In this document: positions 52,733 to 63,611 of the stretch, piece after piece | Numbering within the stretch: the stretch's first letter is position 1 | Layout of the letters: every line of letters starts with the position of its first letter | From: JAMHWF01 sp035911095 | GTDB lineage: Bacteria; Pseudomonadota; Gammaproteobacteria; Burkholderiales; Burkholderiaceae_C | Assembly (NCBI GenBank): GCA_035911095.1 | Contig: JAMHWF010000077.1 | Location: 248,001-312,000 of the forward strand | Direction: 5' to 3' | DNA length: 64,000 nucleotides | Position numbers and translations under genes: made by a program | The notes under the pieces: generated by a model | The model's database searches: none | The model's input: only the letters and a program-made list of their open reading frames with translations | Told to the model about the DNA's origin: nothing

Positions 52733-53266
52733 ATGGCAGAGATCGCCACCATCGCCCGCCCCTACGCCGAAGCCCTGTTCAAGGCGATCCAGCCGCAGGA
52801 TGCGAATGCGGTCGCCGACCAGGTCACCGCGCTCGGCGCCATCGCCGCGAACCCGCAACTGCGCGCTTTCGCAGACGACCCGAAGGTCACCCCGGCCCAG
52901 GTCTACGACCTCGTCACCTCGGTCAACAAGACCTGGATCGGCGACGCGGCGAAGAACCTGCTGCGCACGATGATCGACAACGGGCGCCTCGGCGCATTGC
53001 CCGAAGTCGCGGCGCAGTACCGCGCGCTGGTCAACGACCGTTCCGGTGTCTCCGACGCGTTGATCGAGAGCGCCTTCCCGCTCGATGACGCCCAGCTCGC
53101 CGGCGTCGTCGCGACGCTCGAGCAGCGCTTCGGCCGCAAGCTCGCCGCCACCGTGCAGGTCGTGCCCGAGCTGATCGGCGGCATCCGCGTCGTCGTCGGC
53201 GACGAGGTGCTCGACACCTCGGTCAAGGCGCGCCTCGAACAGATGAAGATCGCTTTGACGGCCTGA
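52733..53266 (+). CDS. atpH: ATP synthase F1 subunit delta
   Basis: A 177-residue stator protein linking b to the top of F1. The opening IATIARPYAEALFKA and the closing IGGIRVVVGDEVLDTSVKARLEQMK are typical delta signatures. It lies 20 bases after atpF. Confidence 0.96.
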   Translation: MAEIATIARPYAEALFKAIQPQDANAVADQVTALGAIAANPQLRAFADDPKVTPAQVYDLVTSVNKTWIGDAAKNLLRTMIDNGRLGALPEVAAQYRALVNDRSGVSDALIESAFPLDDAQLAGVVATLEQRFGRKLAATVQVVPELIGGIRVVVGDEVLDTSVKARLEQMKIALTA

Positions 53267-53299
53267 GCCCGCGGGCCGCCGTCGTCGCAGGAGAACCCC

Positions 53300-54853
<1,554 letters not shown>

Positions 54854-54856
54854 GTC

Positions 54857-54960
54857 ATGTCCACCCCCACGCTCGCTGCGCTCGCCGCCCCCCGAGGGGG
54901 CGCCGGCCAGCTTGGGACGGCCCGGCGCCAGCCGGTGGCCGCTTGCACCCTGGAGGTCTG
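54857..54960 (+). repeat. Burkholderiales-type intergenic repeat inside the atp operon
   Basis: The spacer between atpA and atpG contains CGCTCGCTGCGCTCGCCG, a short hairpin around CCCCCCGAGGGGG, and then GGCCAGCTTGGGACGGCCCGG. I recognise this kind of element as common between genes in several Burkholderiales genomes. No second copy is seen in this window. Confidence 0.6.
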
Positions 54961-54964
54961 ACAC

Positions 54965-55849
54965 ATGGCAGTCGGTAAAGAGATCCGAGGCAAGATCAAG
55001 AGCTTCGAGAACACGAAGAAGATCACCAAGGCCATGGAGATGGTCTCGGCCTCGAAGATGCGCAAGGCGCAGGAGCGCATGCGCGCCGCGCGCCCGTATG
55101 CGGACAAGATCCGCAACATCACCGCGCATCTTTCGCAGGCCAACCCCGAGTACAAGTCGCCGTACATGCGGCAGGACGGCAACACGAAGGTCACCGGCTT
55201 CATCGTCGTGACGACCGACAAGGGCCTCTGCGGTGGCCTCAACACCAACGTCCTGCGTGCCGTCACCAACAAGATGCGCGACCTGCAGGGCGCCGGTGGC
55301 AGCGCGCATGCGGTGGCGATCGGCAACAAGGGCTACGGCTTCCTGAACCGGGTCGGCGCCAAGGTCGTGAGCCACGTGACGCAGCTCGGCGACGCGCCGG
55401 TGCTCGAGCGCCTGATCGGTCCGGTCAAGGTGATGCTCGACGCCTTCGTCGAAGGCAAGGTCGATGCGGTCTACCTCTGCTACACGCGCTTCATCAACAC
55501 GATGAAGCAGGAGCCGATGGTCGAGCAGCTGCTGCCGCTGTCGGCCGAGCGTCTGGAGCAGACCGCCGCCGAGAAGGCCCAGTACGGCTGGGACTACATC
55601 TACGAGCCCGACGCGGCGACCGTGATCGACGAGCTGCTGACGCGCTACATCGAGGCGCTGGTCTACCAGGCCGTGGCCGAGAACATGGCCTCCGAGCAGT
55701 CCGCGCGCATGGTCGCGATGAAGGCCGCCACCGAGAACGCGGGCAGCCTGATCGGCGAGCTGAAGCTGGTCTACAACAAGACCCGCCAGGCCGCGATCAC
55801 GACCGAGCTCTCCGAGATCGTCAGCGGCGCCGCCGCGATCAGCGGCTGA
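54965..55849 (+). CDS. atpG: ATP synthase F1 subunit gamma
   Basis: A 294-residue rotor shaft. The opening AVGKEIRGKIKSFENTKKITKAMEMVSASKMRKAQ and the closing segment YNKTRQAAITTELSEIVSGAAAI are the conserved coiled-coil helices. GGAGG lies nine bases before the start. Confidence 0.98.
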   Translation: MAVGKEIRGKIKSFENTKKITKAMEMVSASKMRKAQERMRAARPYADKIRNITAHLSQANPEYKSPYMRQDGNTKVTGFIVVTTDKGLCGGLNTNVLRAVTNKMRDLQGAGGSAHAVAIGNKGYGFLNRVGAKVVSHVTQLGDAPVLERLIGPVKVMLDAFVEGKVDAVYLCYTRFINTMKQEPMVEQLLPLSAERLEQTAAEKAQYGWDYIYEPDAATVIDELLTRYIEALVYQAVAENMASEQSARMVAMKAATENAGSLIGELKLVYNKTRQAAITTELSEIVSGAAAISG

Positions 55850-55892
55850 CCCCGGCCGCCCACACCAAGCATACGTTTCGAAGGATCGACAA

Positions 55893-57293
55893 ATGGCACA
55901 AGGCAAGATCGTCCAGTGCATCGGCGCCGTGGTGGACGTCGAGTTTCCGCGCGACCACATGCCGCGCGTCTATGACGCGCTGAAGCTCGAGGGCTCGCCG
56001 CTGACGCTCGAGGTGCAACAGCAGCTCGGCGACGGCGTCGTGCGCACGATCGCGCTCGGCTCCTCCGACGGCCTGCGCCGCGGACTCGAGGTCAGCAACA
56101 CCGGCAAGGCGATCACGGTGCCGGTCGGCAAGGCGACGCTCGGCCGCATCATGGACGTGCTCGGCAACCCGATCGACGAGCGCGGCCCGGTCGACCAGGC
56201 GCTCTCGGCCTCGATCCACCGCAAGGCGCCCGCCTACGACGAGCTCTCTCCGTCGCAGGAACTGCTCGAAACCGGCATCAAGGTGATCGACCTGATCTGC
56301 CCGTTCGCCAAGGGCGGCAAGGTGGGCCTGTTCGGCGGCGCTGGCGTCGGCAAGACCGTCAACATGATGGAGCTGATCAACAACATCGCGAAGGCGCACT
56401 CGGGCCTGTCGGTGTTCGCCGGTGTGGGCGAGCGCACCCGCGAGGGCAACGACTTCTATCACGAGATGGCGGAGTCGGGCGTCGTCAACCTCGACAACCT
56501 CGGCGAGTCGAAGGTGTCGATGGTCTACGGCCAGATGAACGAGCCGCCGGGCAACCGCCTGCGCGTCGCGCTGACCGGCTTGACGATCGCCGAGTCGTTC
56601 CGCGACGAGGGCCGCGACGTGCTGTTCTTCGTCGACAACATCTATCGCTACACGCTGGCCGGCACGGAAGTGTCGGCGCTGCTGGGCCGGATGCCGTCGG
56701 CGGTGGGCTACCAGCCGACGCTGGCCGAAGAGATGGGCCGCCTGCAGGAGCGCATCACCTCGACCAAGGTCGGTTCGATCACCTCGATCCAGGCCGTGTA
56801 CGTGCCGGCGGATGACCTGACCGACCCGTCGCCCGCGACGACCTTCGCCCACTTGGACGCCACCGTCGTGCTCTCGCGCGACATCGCCGCGCTGGGCATC
56901 TACCCCGCGGTCGACCCGCTCGACTCGACCAGCCGTCAGGTCGACCCGAACGTCGTCGGCGAGGAGCACTACTCGACGACGCGCGCGGTGCAGGGCACGC
57001 TGCAGCGCTACAAGGAGCTGCGCGACATCATCGCGATCCTGGGCATGGACGAGCTCTCGCCCGAGGACAAGCTGGCCGTGGCCCGCGCGCGCAAGATCCA
57101 GCGCTTCCTGTCGCAGCCCTTCCACGTCGCCGAGGTGTTCACCGGCTCGCCCGGCAAGTACGTGCCGCTGAAGGAGACGATCCGCGGCTTCAAGATGATC
57201 GTCAACGGCGAGTGCGACGCGCTGCCGGAGCAGGCGTTCTACATGGTCGGCACCATCGACGAGGCCTTCGAAAAGGCCAAGAAGATTCAGTAA
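55893..57293 (+). CDS. atpD: ATP synthase F1 subunit beta
   Basis: A 466-residue catalytic subunit. Walker A is GGAGVGKT; the catalytic glutamate is in GVGERTREGNDFY; the signature PAVDPLDSTSRQ is present. It starts AQGKIVQCIGAVVDVEFPRD. It is followed by a 120-base spacer containing a small hairpin (CGGAC/GTCCG, 57333-57346) before atpC. Confidence 0.98.
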   Translation: MAQGKIVQCIGAVVDVEFPRDHMPRVYDALKLEGSPLTLEVQQQLGDGVVRTIALGSSDGLRRGLEVSNTGKAITVPVGKATLGRIMDVLGNPIDERGPVDQALSASIHRKAPAYDELSPSQELLETGIKVIDLICPFAKGGKVGLFGGAGVGKTVNMMELINNIAKAHSGLSVFAGVGERTREGNDFYHEMAESGVVNLDNLGESKVSMVYGQMNEPPGNRLRVALTGLTIAESFRDEGRDVLFFVDNIYRYTLAGTEVSALLGRMPSAVGYQPTLAEEMGRLQERITSTKVGSITSIQAVYVPADDLTDPSPATTFAHLDATVVLSRDIAALGIYPAVDPLDSTSRQVDPNVVGEEHYSTTRAVQGTLQRYKELRDIIAILGMDELSPEDKLAVARARKIQRFLSQPFHVAEVFTGSPGKYVPLKETIRGFKMIVNGECDALPEQAFYMVGTIDEAFEKAKKIQ

Positions 57294-57413
57294 GCGTCGC
57301 ATTCGAACCGGATGCGGCGTTGCCGTGCTCAGCGGACGCGAGTCCGCCTCCGCGCGGCGCCTTGCCTCCGGCCCGACTGCTAGCTTCTTGAACCTCCTTG
57401 TAGGAAGACAAAC

Positions 57414-57830
57414 ATGGCCACCATTCACGTCGATGTCGTCAGTGCGGAAGAGAGCATCTTCTCGGGCGAGGCGACCTTCGTCGCGCTGCCGGGCGAGAAC
57501 GGCGAGCTCGGCATCCTGCCGCGCCACACGCCGCTGATCACGCGGATCAAGCCGGGTGCGGTGCGCATCGCGCGCGCCGACAACCAGCAGGAAGAGTTCG
57601 TCTTCGTCGCCGGCGGCATTCTCGAGGTGCAGCCGAACGCGGTCACCGTGCTCGCCGACACCGCGATCCGCGGCGCCGATCTCGACGAGGCCAAAGCCAG
57701 CGAGGCCAAGGCCCAGGCCGAAGAGGCGATGAAGAACGCGAAGAGCGAAATCGACTTCGCCAAGGCGCAGAGCGAGTTCGCCGCGATGGCCGCGCAGATC
57801 GCGGCGCTGCGCAAGTTCCGCAAGAAGTAG
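57414..57830 (+). CDS. atpC: ATP synthase F1 subunit epsilon
   Basis: A 138-residue regulatory subunit. The beta-sandwich half has VDVVSAEESIFSGEATFVALPGENGELGILPRHTPLI, and the C-terminal helices are ADLDEAKASEAKAQAEEAMKNAKS and AAQIAALRKFRKK. It is the last gene of the operon, before a clear terminator. Confidence 0.97.
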   Translation: MATIHVDVVSAEESIFSGEATFVALPGENGELGILPRHTPLITRIKPGAVRIARADNQQEEFVFVAGGILEVQPNAVTVLADTAIRGADLDEAKASEAKAQAEEAMKNAKSEIDFAKAQSEFAAMAAQIAALRKFRKK

Positions 57831-57875
57831 GCGGCACGCGGCGGCGGGCCCTGGCCCGCAACCCTGTGGAGACCG

Positions 57876-57907
57876 GAAGCCCGCGCGCGTCGCGGGCTTC
57901 TTGCTTT
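57876..57907 (+). terminator. rho-independent terminator of the atp operon
   Basis: GAAGCCCGCG and CGCGGGCTTC form a perfect 10-bp stem with a five-base loop, followed by TTGCTTT. It lies 46 bases after the atpC stop and 14 bases before the end of the convergent SGNH-like gene. Confidence 0.88.
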
Positions 57908-57920
57908 GCGGCTCTGCCGC

Positions 57921-59084
57921 TCAGCGCAGGCAGGGCCGGCCGTGTCCGCCACCCCAGCCGTGCCTCGGGCCGCGCTGGCAGGGTGGGGCGCGCCGCAGGT
58001 CGAAGCCGGACGCGCGCAACTGGTCGGAGGCCACGCGCTGCAGCCGTTGCACGGCGGGCGGGCGGATCCCGAGGTCGTCGGCCGCGTCCTCCCGCGCGCC
58101 GAACCAGGCCGGGTCGATACGCGTCAGCGTGCCGAACATCACCAGCGCGCTCAGATAGGCGCCTTCGCCGCTCGGGTGGAACCAGTCCTCGTACCACCAC
58201 AGGTTGACGGCGTTCCCGCGCGACCCGCCGCGGCCGCGCGCCGCGTCCACGGTCTCGTACGGGTTGCGCAGCGCGACCCCCGTGCGCACCGCCCGCATGA
58301 AGGCCTCGCCGACCGGTGCGATCGCGGTGATGCGGCCGTCCTCCAGCGCGGCCTGCGAATAGGCGTCGCGCAGGTCGCGCGTCATCGTCTCCAGCGGCTC
58401 GCCCTCGTAGGGGCTGCCGGCGGGGTAGGTGAGGTCGGGCCGCGCCCAGGTCTGGTACAGGTAGACCAGCGCGTTCGGGTTCGCGTTCGGGTTGGCGGGG
58501 ATGCGGCGCAGCACCGTGTTGCCGCCGGCGTACAGGTCCGCCTCGCGGTACTCGAGCGCGGTGCCGTCGTGCACCCAGCCTTCGATCTTCTGCACGTAGG
58601 CGCTGAACTGGCCGTAGTCGCCGCCGGCACGGTTGACCGCCTCGGTACTGTTTCCCTGGATCACCACGATGTCCCAGCGCTTGGCGGCGATGTTGGCCCG
58701 CAGGTCCCAGTTGGCCGGGTTGGTGTTGAGGAAGTGGCCCCGCAGGCTGGCGCCGCCACGCAGCGAGAGATGGATGTCGAGGTCGATCCCCGCCTGGTCG
58801 GCCAGCTTCTTGACGATCGCCGGCACGCCGCCCCAGGGCTGCGGCAGCTTCGGGTCGCTGCCTTCCGGGTTGGCCAGGAAGTTCTCGTAGTTCATGTCGT
58901 CGACCGCGGCGGTGTTGTAGTTGAGCGCGGGCGGACGGGTGTAGGTGAAGCTGTTGCCGACGAACAGGACCTGGAGCGGCTCCCTGCCGCCGCCCCCGCC
59001 ACCGGCCCAGGCCTCGGCGGGGGCGAACAGGGGGGCGGCCGCGAGGGCCGTGACGACGAAGGCTGCGGTGCGCCGGAAGTGCAT
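57921..59084 (-). CDS. exported SGNH/GDSL-hydrolase-like protein
   Basis: A 387-residue secreted protein with a signal peptide (MHFRRTAAFVVTALAAAPLFAPAEAWA region). SGNH-like blocks are visible: LQVLFVGNSFTYTRPPALN, DIVVIQGNSTEA, and DWFHPSGEGAYLSALVMFG near the end, which supplies the Asp/His. Esterase activity is plausible; the substrate is unknown. AAGGAG lies upstream of ATG 59084. The glycine-rich and cysteine-containing tail is unusual. It is convergent with the atp operon. Confidence 0.8.
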   Translation of the reverse strand: MHFRRTAAFVVTALAAAPLFAPAEAWAGGGGGGREPLQVLFVGNSFTYTRPPALNYNTAAVDDMNYENFLANPEGSDPKLPQPWGGVPAIVKKLADQAGIDLDIHLSLRGGASLRGHFLNTNPANWDLRANIAAKRWDIVVIQGNSTEAVNRAGGDYGQFSAYVQKIEGWVHDGTALEYREADLYAGGNTVLRRIPANPNANPNALVYLYQTWARPDLTYPAGSPYEGEPLETMTRDLRDAYSQAALEDGRITAIAPVGEAFMRAVRTGVALRNPYETVDAARGRGGSRGNAVNLWWYEDWFHPSGEGAYLSALVMFGTLTRIDPAWFGAREDAADDLGIRPPAVQRLQRVASDQLRASGFDLRRAPPCQRGPRHGWGGGHGRPCLR

Positions 59085-59321
59085 GCGATGACTCCTTGTT
59101 GTCTCGGGACCCGTCGGCCGAGGGGGGCAGCAACAGGTCGCGGATCTTGGTGGCCTGCGTTTCGGGCGGTCAATGCGGGGCGGTACGCGGGGCCGACGCG
59201 GACCGGTGAGGGCCCGTGGGGCCATCGCCCACGCCGCTGCAGCTGCGGCTTCAGGCTTCGCGTGGAATCGACTGCGGGCGAGCGGGCCGCGCCGGCGACG
59301 GCGCGGCGGGGGCGTGGGGCG

Positions 59322-59828
59322 TCAGCGACGGAAGACGCTGTTCGGCAGCTCGTTGGGATTGGCCGTGCCCGGTGCGACCGGGTAGGACTGCCTAAGCAGT
59401 GCGTCGACCGCATCGACCGCCGCGTCCAGACCGGCCTCGAAGCGCCCGGCCTGCAGCGCGTCGTGCAGGCCGTCGACCACCGTGCCCCAGGCCGCGTCCG
59501 GCACGTGGCGCGAGACGCCACGGTCGGCGACGACCTCGATCGCGTGCTCGGCGAGCAGCAGGTAGATCAGCACGCCGTTGTTCTGCTCGGTGTCCCAGAC
59601 GCGCAGCTTGCCGAACATCGTCAGCGCGCGTTCGCGCGCATCGGCGCCGCGCCAGAGGTACGACAGCGGCAGGCTCGCCTCGACGCAGATGCGGATCTCG
59701 CCGCTGTGGCCGCGCTCGCTCGATTCGATCCGCGCGCGCAGGCGCTCGAGCGCGGCGTCGTCGAGCGCGCGGCGGGCGTCGCGCTCGTCGAACCAGCGGT
59801 GCTTGAGCAGTCGCAGGAAGCGGTTCAC
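59322..59828 (-). CDS. TPM-domain protein (small, soluble)
   Basis: A 168-residue TPM-domain protein: ALDDAALERLRARIESSERGHSGEIRICVEASLPL, RERALTMFGKLRVWDTEQNNGVLIYLLLAEHAIEVVADRGVSRHV. No signal peptide or transmembrane helix is visible. GTG 59828 is used with GGAGG upstream. It is the last of the three-gene unit lemA, TPM, TPM. TPM proteins with LemA are common neighbours; their function is poorly defined. Confidence 0.88.
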   Translation of the reverse strand: MNRFLRLLKHRWFDERDARRALDDAALERLRARIESSERGHSGEIRICVEASLPLSYLWRGADARERALTMFGKLRVWDTEQNNGVLIYLLLAEHAIEVVADRGVSRHVPDAAWGTVVDGLHDALQAGRFEAGLDAAVDAVDALLRQSYPVAPGTANPNELPNSVFRR

Positions 59829-59877
59829 CTGCCGACCTCCGCGGGACGACGCCGGATGCGCGCGTGGGCCATGTCGT

Positions 59878-60816
59878 TCACCAGCCGCCCGAGGCGCCGC
59901 CGCCGCCGAAATTGCCGCCGCCGCCCGAGCTGAAGCCGCCGCCTCCACCGCCGGACCAGCCGCCGCCGCCCGACCACCCGCCCCCGCCACCGAGGATGAC
60001 CGGCCCGCTGCCGCCGTAGCGGCCGCGCCGGCCGGCGGTGGCCGCGCCGAAGCCGAGCACGCCGACGAGCACCACGGCCACGACGCCCGCGATGCCTGCG
60101 ATGACGAGGCTGGCGGTGAACATCCAGCTCAGGAAGCCGGTGGCGCCGCCGGTGGCCAGTGCGCCGAGCTTCCGGCCGAGCAGGCCGGTCAGCACGATGC
60201 CCATGATCGGTACCGCGGCGAGGAAGAAGATCGCCAGCTCCTCGAAGCCCAGGCTGTCGCTGCCCGCGCCGCCGCCGCGCGCGCCCGGCGCGGGCAGGCC
60301 CTCGCCGCGGATCAGGCCGCTCATCTGGTCGACCGCGAGCGCGAGGCCGCCGGCAAAGTCGCCGGCGCGGAAGGCCGGCGTGATCGCGCGGTCGATGATC
60401 TGCTTGGCCGCAAGGTCGGGGATCGCGCCTTCCAGTGCCTTCGCCGGCGCGATGCGCACGCGCCGGTCGTTCTTCGCGACGACGATCAGCGCGCCGTCGC
60501 CGACGTCGCGCCGGCCGAGCTTCCAGGCGTCGCCCAGGCGCTGCGTGTAGTCGGCGATGTCTTCGGGCAGCGTCGTCGCGACGATCACGACGACGAGCTG
60601 CGAGCCGGCCTCCTGCTCGAAGGCGGCGAGCTTGGCGTCGAGGGCCGCGCGGTCGGCGGGCGTCAGCGTGCCGGTCTGGTCGATCACGCGGCCGCTGAGC
60701 GGCGGCACCGGCTGCAAAGGTTGCGCGTGCAGCACCCCCGCCAGCGCCAGCAGCATCCACAGCCAGAGGCCGAAGCCGAGCCCGCGCAGGCCGCGCCGGA
60801 CGCGCTGGGGTGTCAC
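59878..60816 (-). CDS. TPM-domain membrane protein with glycine-rich tail
   Basis: A 312-residue protein with an N-terminal signal peptide (FGLWLWMLLALAGVLHA), a TPM domain (SGRVIDQTGTLTPADRAALDAKLAAFEQEAGSQLVVVIVATTLPEDI and GDAWKLGRRDVGDGALIVVAKNDRRVRIA), two central hydrophobic helices, and a glycine-serine-rich tail ending in GGASGGW. This architecture is common in YgcG-like proteins. The start is GTG 60816 with GGGAG upstream. It lies between lemA and the smaller TPM gene. Confidence 0.9.
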   Translation of the reverse strand: MTPQRVRRGLRGLGFGLWLWMLLALAGVLHAQPLQPVPPLSGRVIDQTGTLTPADRAALDAKLAAFEQEAGSQLVVVIVATTLPEDIADYTQRLGDAWKLGRRDVGDGALIVVAKNDRRVRIAPAKALEGAIPDLAAKQIIDRAITPAFRAGDFAGGLALAVDQMSGLIRGEGLPAPGARGGGAGSDSLGFEELAIFFLAAVPIMGIVLTGLLGRKLGALATGGATGFLSWMFTASLVIAGIAGVVAVVLVGVLGFGAATAGRRGRYGGSGPVILGGGGGWSGGGGWSGGGGGGFSSGGGGNFGGGGASGGW

Positions 60817-60862
60817 GTCGGGTGGGCTCCCGCCGGTCGCGCGCCGCGGCGCGTCTTCAGCC

Positions 60863-61513
60863 TCACTTCGACGCCGGCTTGTCGAAGCTGACCGCCGGCG
60901 GCTTCGAGATCTCGGCCTCGTTCTCCACCGAGAAGGTCTGCTTGACCGGGTACTTGAACAGCATCGCGGTCAGGTTGGTCGGGAAGCTGCGCGCCAGCAC
61001 GTTGTAGTCGGCCACCGTCTGGATGTAGCGGTTGCGCGCGACGGTGATGCGGTTCTCGGTGCCTTCGAGCTGCACCCTCAGGTCCTGGAAGCCCTGGTTG
61101 GCCTTCAGGTTCGGGTAGTTCTCACTCACCGCGATCAGCCGCGACAGCGCGCTCGACAGTTCGCCCTGCGCCTGTTGGAAGCGGTTGAAGGCCTCGGGGT
61201 CGTTCAGTGTCTCGGGCGTGACCTGGATCGAGGTCGCCTTCGCACGCGCCTCGACGACGCGGGTCAGCGTCTCCTGCTCGAAGTTCGCCTCGCCCTTCAC
61301 CGTGCTGACGATGTTCGGGATCAGGTCGGCACGCCGCTGGTACTGGTTCAGCACCTCCGACCAGCCGGCCTTCACCTGCTCGTCGAGCCGCTGGAAGTCG
61401 TTGTAGCCGCAGCCCGAGAGCGTCAGCGCGGCGCAGACCGCGAGCAGGGCCGCGGCCCGGCGGGCGGTGCGGGGCAGGGCAGGCGAGCGGGCGGGCATGC
61501 GCGTGGACGGCAT
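60863..61513 (-). CDS. lemA: LemA-family lipoprotein
   Basis: A 216-residue LemA protein with a lipobox (LTLSGCGYN). The domain has YNDFQRLDEQVKAGWSEVLNQYQRRADLIPNIVSTVKG, then ARNRYIQTVADYNVLARSFPTNL and LFKYPVKQTF. The family forms coiled-coil assemblies at the membrane; its role is poorly known. AGAGGA precedes ATG 61513. It is the first gene of the LemA-TPM-TPM unit. Confidence 0.94.
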   Translation of the reverse strand: MPSTRMPARSPALPRTARRAAALLAVCAALTLSGCGYNDFQRLDEQVKAGWSEVLNQYQRRADLIPNIVSTVKGEANFEQETLTRVVEARAKATSIQVTPETLNDPEAFNRFQQAQGELSSALSRLIAVSENYPNLKANQGFQDLRVQLEGTENRITVARNRYIQTVADYNVLARSFPTNLTAMLFKYPVKQTFSVENEAEISKPPAVSFDKPASK

Positions 61514-61649
61514 CGGGGAATCCTCTGGGGGTCGGCGATGGGCGGCGATGCTAACCGCGCTTCAGGGGGCAGGGAAGTGGCCCGCCCCGACGGACGCGCG
61601 CCGCCGCGGCCGCTGGTACCCGCCGGCGCGCCGACCGTACAGTGCCTGC

Positions 61650-62438
61650 ATGCCCCTGTTGACTGAAGCCCTGCGCGCTGGCCTCGCCCGCCACCCCGCG
61701 GCCACCGGCGCGCGCCGCCGGCTGCTCGTGGCCGGCGGCGGCGGCTCGCTCGGCGCCGCCGTGCTCGAGCGGGCGCTCGGCGAACCGGCCTTCGAGAGGG
61801 TCACCGCGCTGTGCGTGCGGCCGATGGGGGTCGCGCTGCAGGGGCTGCACGCGATGGTCGTCGACGATTTCGTCCGCCCCGTGCCGCTGGCCGCCGACAC
61901 CGCGCTCGTCGTCTTCGACCGGGTGCGTGGCCGGCATGGGCGCGAGGCCGCCTTCCTGCGCCCCGAGCCCGCGGCGCTGCCGGCGCTCGCGGCCTGGCTG
62001 CACGCCGGCGGCGTGACGCGGCTGGTGCTCGTGCTGCCGCATGCGCCGGCGCTGCTGCCGGCGGCGCTGAAGGCGGGGCTGGCCTCGCTCGACGAGCAGG
62101 CGGTGGCGGCGCTCGACTTCGAGCAGCTGGCGATCGTGCGCCCCGCCGGCAACGCCGAGCGGGCCGGCGGCCGCCATGTGCTGGAGCGCCTGGCCCACGG
62201 GATGCTGTCGCAGCTGCGCTGGATGGTGCCGCAGCGCGAGCAGCCGGTGCGCCCGGCCAAGGTCGCCGAGTTCGCGCTGCGCCTCGCGATCGAGCTCGCC
62301 GGTGCCGCGCACGGCACGCGGGTGGCGCCGCCCGAGCTGGTCTGGCTCTCGGCGCAGCTCGGCGCGGTGCCGCTGGTGGCGGACTGGTTGGCCGGGCGCC
62401 CGTTGCCGCAGGCGCAGGTCCGCGCCGGGCGCCTCTAG
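61650..62438 (+). CDS. NAD(P)-binding Rossmann-fold protein, unknown function
   Basis: A 262-residue protein. LLVAGGGGSLGAAVLERALGEPAFERVTALCVRP is a nucleotide-binding Rossmann start like that of atypical short-chain dehydrogenases or NAD(P)H-binding epimerases. VTRLVLVLPHAP and LDFEQLAIVRPAGNAERAGGRHVLERLAHGML follow. No full catalytic triad is recognised. It is 45 bases upstream of hemE on the same strand. Confidence 0.75.
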   Translation: MPLLTEALRAGLARHPAATGARRRLLVAGGGGSLGAAVLERALGEPAFERVTALCVRPMGVALQGLHAMVVDDFVRPVPLAADTALVVFDRVRGRHGREAAFLRPEPAALPALAAWLHAGGVTRLVLVLPHAPALLPAALKAGLASLDEQAVAALDFEQLAIVRPAGNAERAGGRHVLERLAHGMLSQLRWMVPQREQPVRPAKVAEFALRLAIELAGAAHGTRVAPPELVWLSAQLGAVPLVADWLAGRPLPQAQVRAGRL

Positions 62439-62483
62439 CCGCCACGCGGCGACCCTTCGCGGCCCGGCGCCGATAATCCGGCG

Positions 62484-63611
62484 ATGCCTCCAGCCCTCGC
62501 CAACGACAGCTTCCTGCGCGCCTGCCTGCGCCAGCCGACCACCCACACGCCGGTGTGGCTGATGCGCCAGGCCGGCCGCTACCTGCCCGAGTACAACGCC
62601 TTGCGCGCCCGCGCCGGCAGCTTCATGGGGCTTGCGACCTCGCCGCAGCTCGCGACCGAGGTGACGCTGCAGCCGCTCGAGCGCTTCCCGCTCGACGCCG
62701 TGATCCTGTTCTCCGACATCCTCACCGTGCCCGATGCGATGGGCCTCGGCCTGTCGTTCGCGGCGGGCGAGGGCCCGCGCTTCGCCCATCCGCTGCGCGA
62801 CGAGCGCGACGTCGCGCGCCTCGAGGTGCCCGACCTCGAGCGGCTGCGCTACGTGTTCGACGCCGTTTCCAGCATCCGGCGCGCGCTCACCGTGCGTGGC
62901 GACGACGGCGTCGAGCGCGGCCGCGTGCCGCTGATCGGCTTTTCCGGCAGCCCGTGGACGCTCGCCTGCTACATGGTCGAAGGCGCCGGCTCGTCCGACT
63001 ACCGGCTGGTCAAGACGATGCTCTACGCGCGGCCGGACCTGATGCACCGGATCTTGACGGTCAACGCGGAGGCGGTCGCGGCCTACCTCAATGCGCAGAT
63101 CGAAGCCGGCGCGCAGGCGGTGATGATCTTCGACAGCTGGGGCGGGGTGCTGGCCGACGGCGCCTTCCAGCGCTTCAGCCTCGCCTACACGCGGCGCGTG
63201 CTGGCGGCGCTCAAGCGCGAACATGAAGGCCGGCGCGTGCCCCACATCGTGTTCACCAAGGGCGGCGGCCTGTGGCTCGAGCAGATCGCCGCGGCGCCGG
63301 ACGGCGTCGGACCCGATGTGATCGGCGTCGACTGGACCGTCGATCTCGGCGCCGCGCGTGCGCGCACCGGTGACCGCGTCGCGCTGCAGGGCAACCTCGA
63401 CCCGATCGTGCTTTTCGCGGGGCCCGAACAGGTCCGCGCCGAGGTTGAGCGCAGCCTCGCGAGCTTTGGGCCGCCGGGCACCGAAGCGGCCCCGGCCGGC
63501 CACATCTTCAATCTCGGGCACGGGATCAACCCCCAGACGCCGCCCGAAAACGTGGCAGTCCTCGTCGATACGGTGCATGCCAGGTCGCGCGCCATGCGTG
63601 CCGCACGGTGA
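62484..63611 (+). CDS. hemE: uroporphyrinogen decarboxylase
   Basis: A 375-residue heme-synthesis enzyme that removes four carboxyl groups from uroporphyrinogen III. The N-terminal signature PVWLMRQAGRYLPEYNALRA and the second motif GFSGSPWTLACYMVEG are intact. The active-site aspartate is in DAVILFSDILTVPDAMGLGL. The length is usual (about 355-375). It is followed by a non-coding lower-GC tail. Confidence 0.97.
   Translation: MPPALANDSFLRACLRQPTTHTPVWLMRQAGRYLPEYNALRARAGSFMGLATSPQLATEVTLQPLERFPLDAVILFSDILTVPDAMGLGLSFAAGEGPRFAHPLRDERDVARLEVPDLERLRYVFDAVSSIRRALTVRGDDGVERGRVPLIGFSGSPWTLACYMVEGAGSSDYRLVKTMLYARPDLMHRILTVNAEAVAAYLNAQIEAGAQAVMIFDSWGGVLADGAFQRFSLAYTRRVLAALKREHEGRRVPHIVFTKGGGLWLEQIAAAPDGVGPDVIGVDWTVDLGAARARTGDRVALQGNLDPIVLFAGPEQVRAEVERSLASFGPPGTEAAPAGHIFNLGHGINPQTPPENVAVLVDTVHARSRAMRAAR

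Noticed and set aside
59878..60000. Glycine-rich coding repeat at the end of the TPM gene as a special repeat element
   Set aside because: Glycine-serine-rich tails are normal in this type of TPM protein, so the repeat needs no extra explanation.
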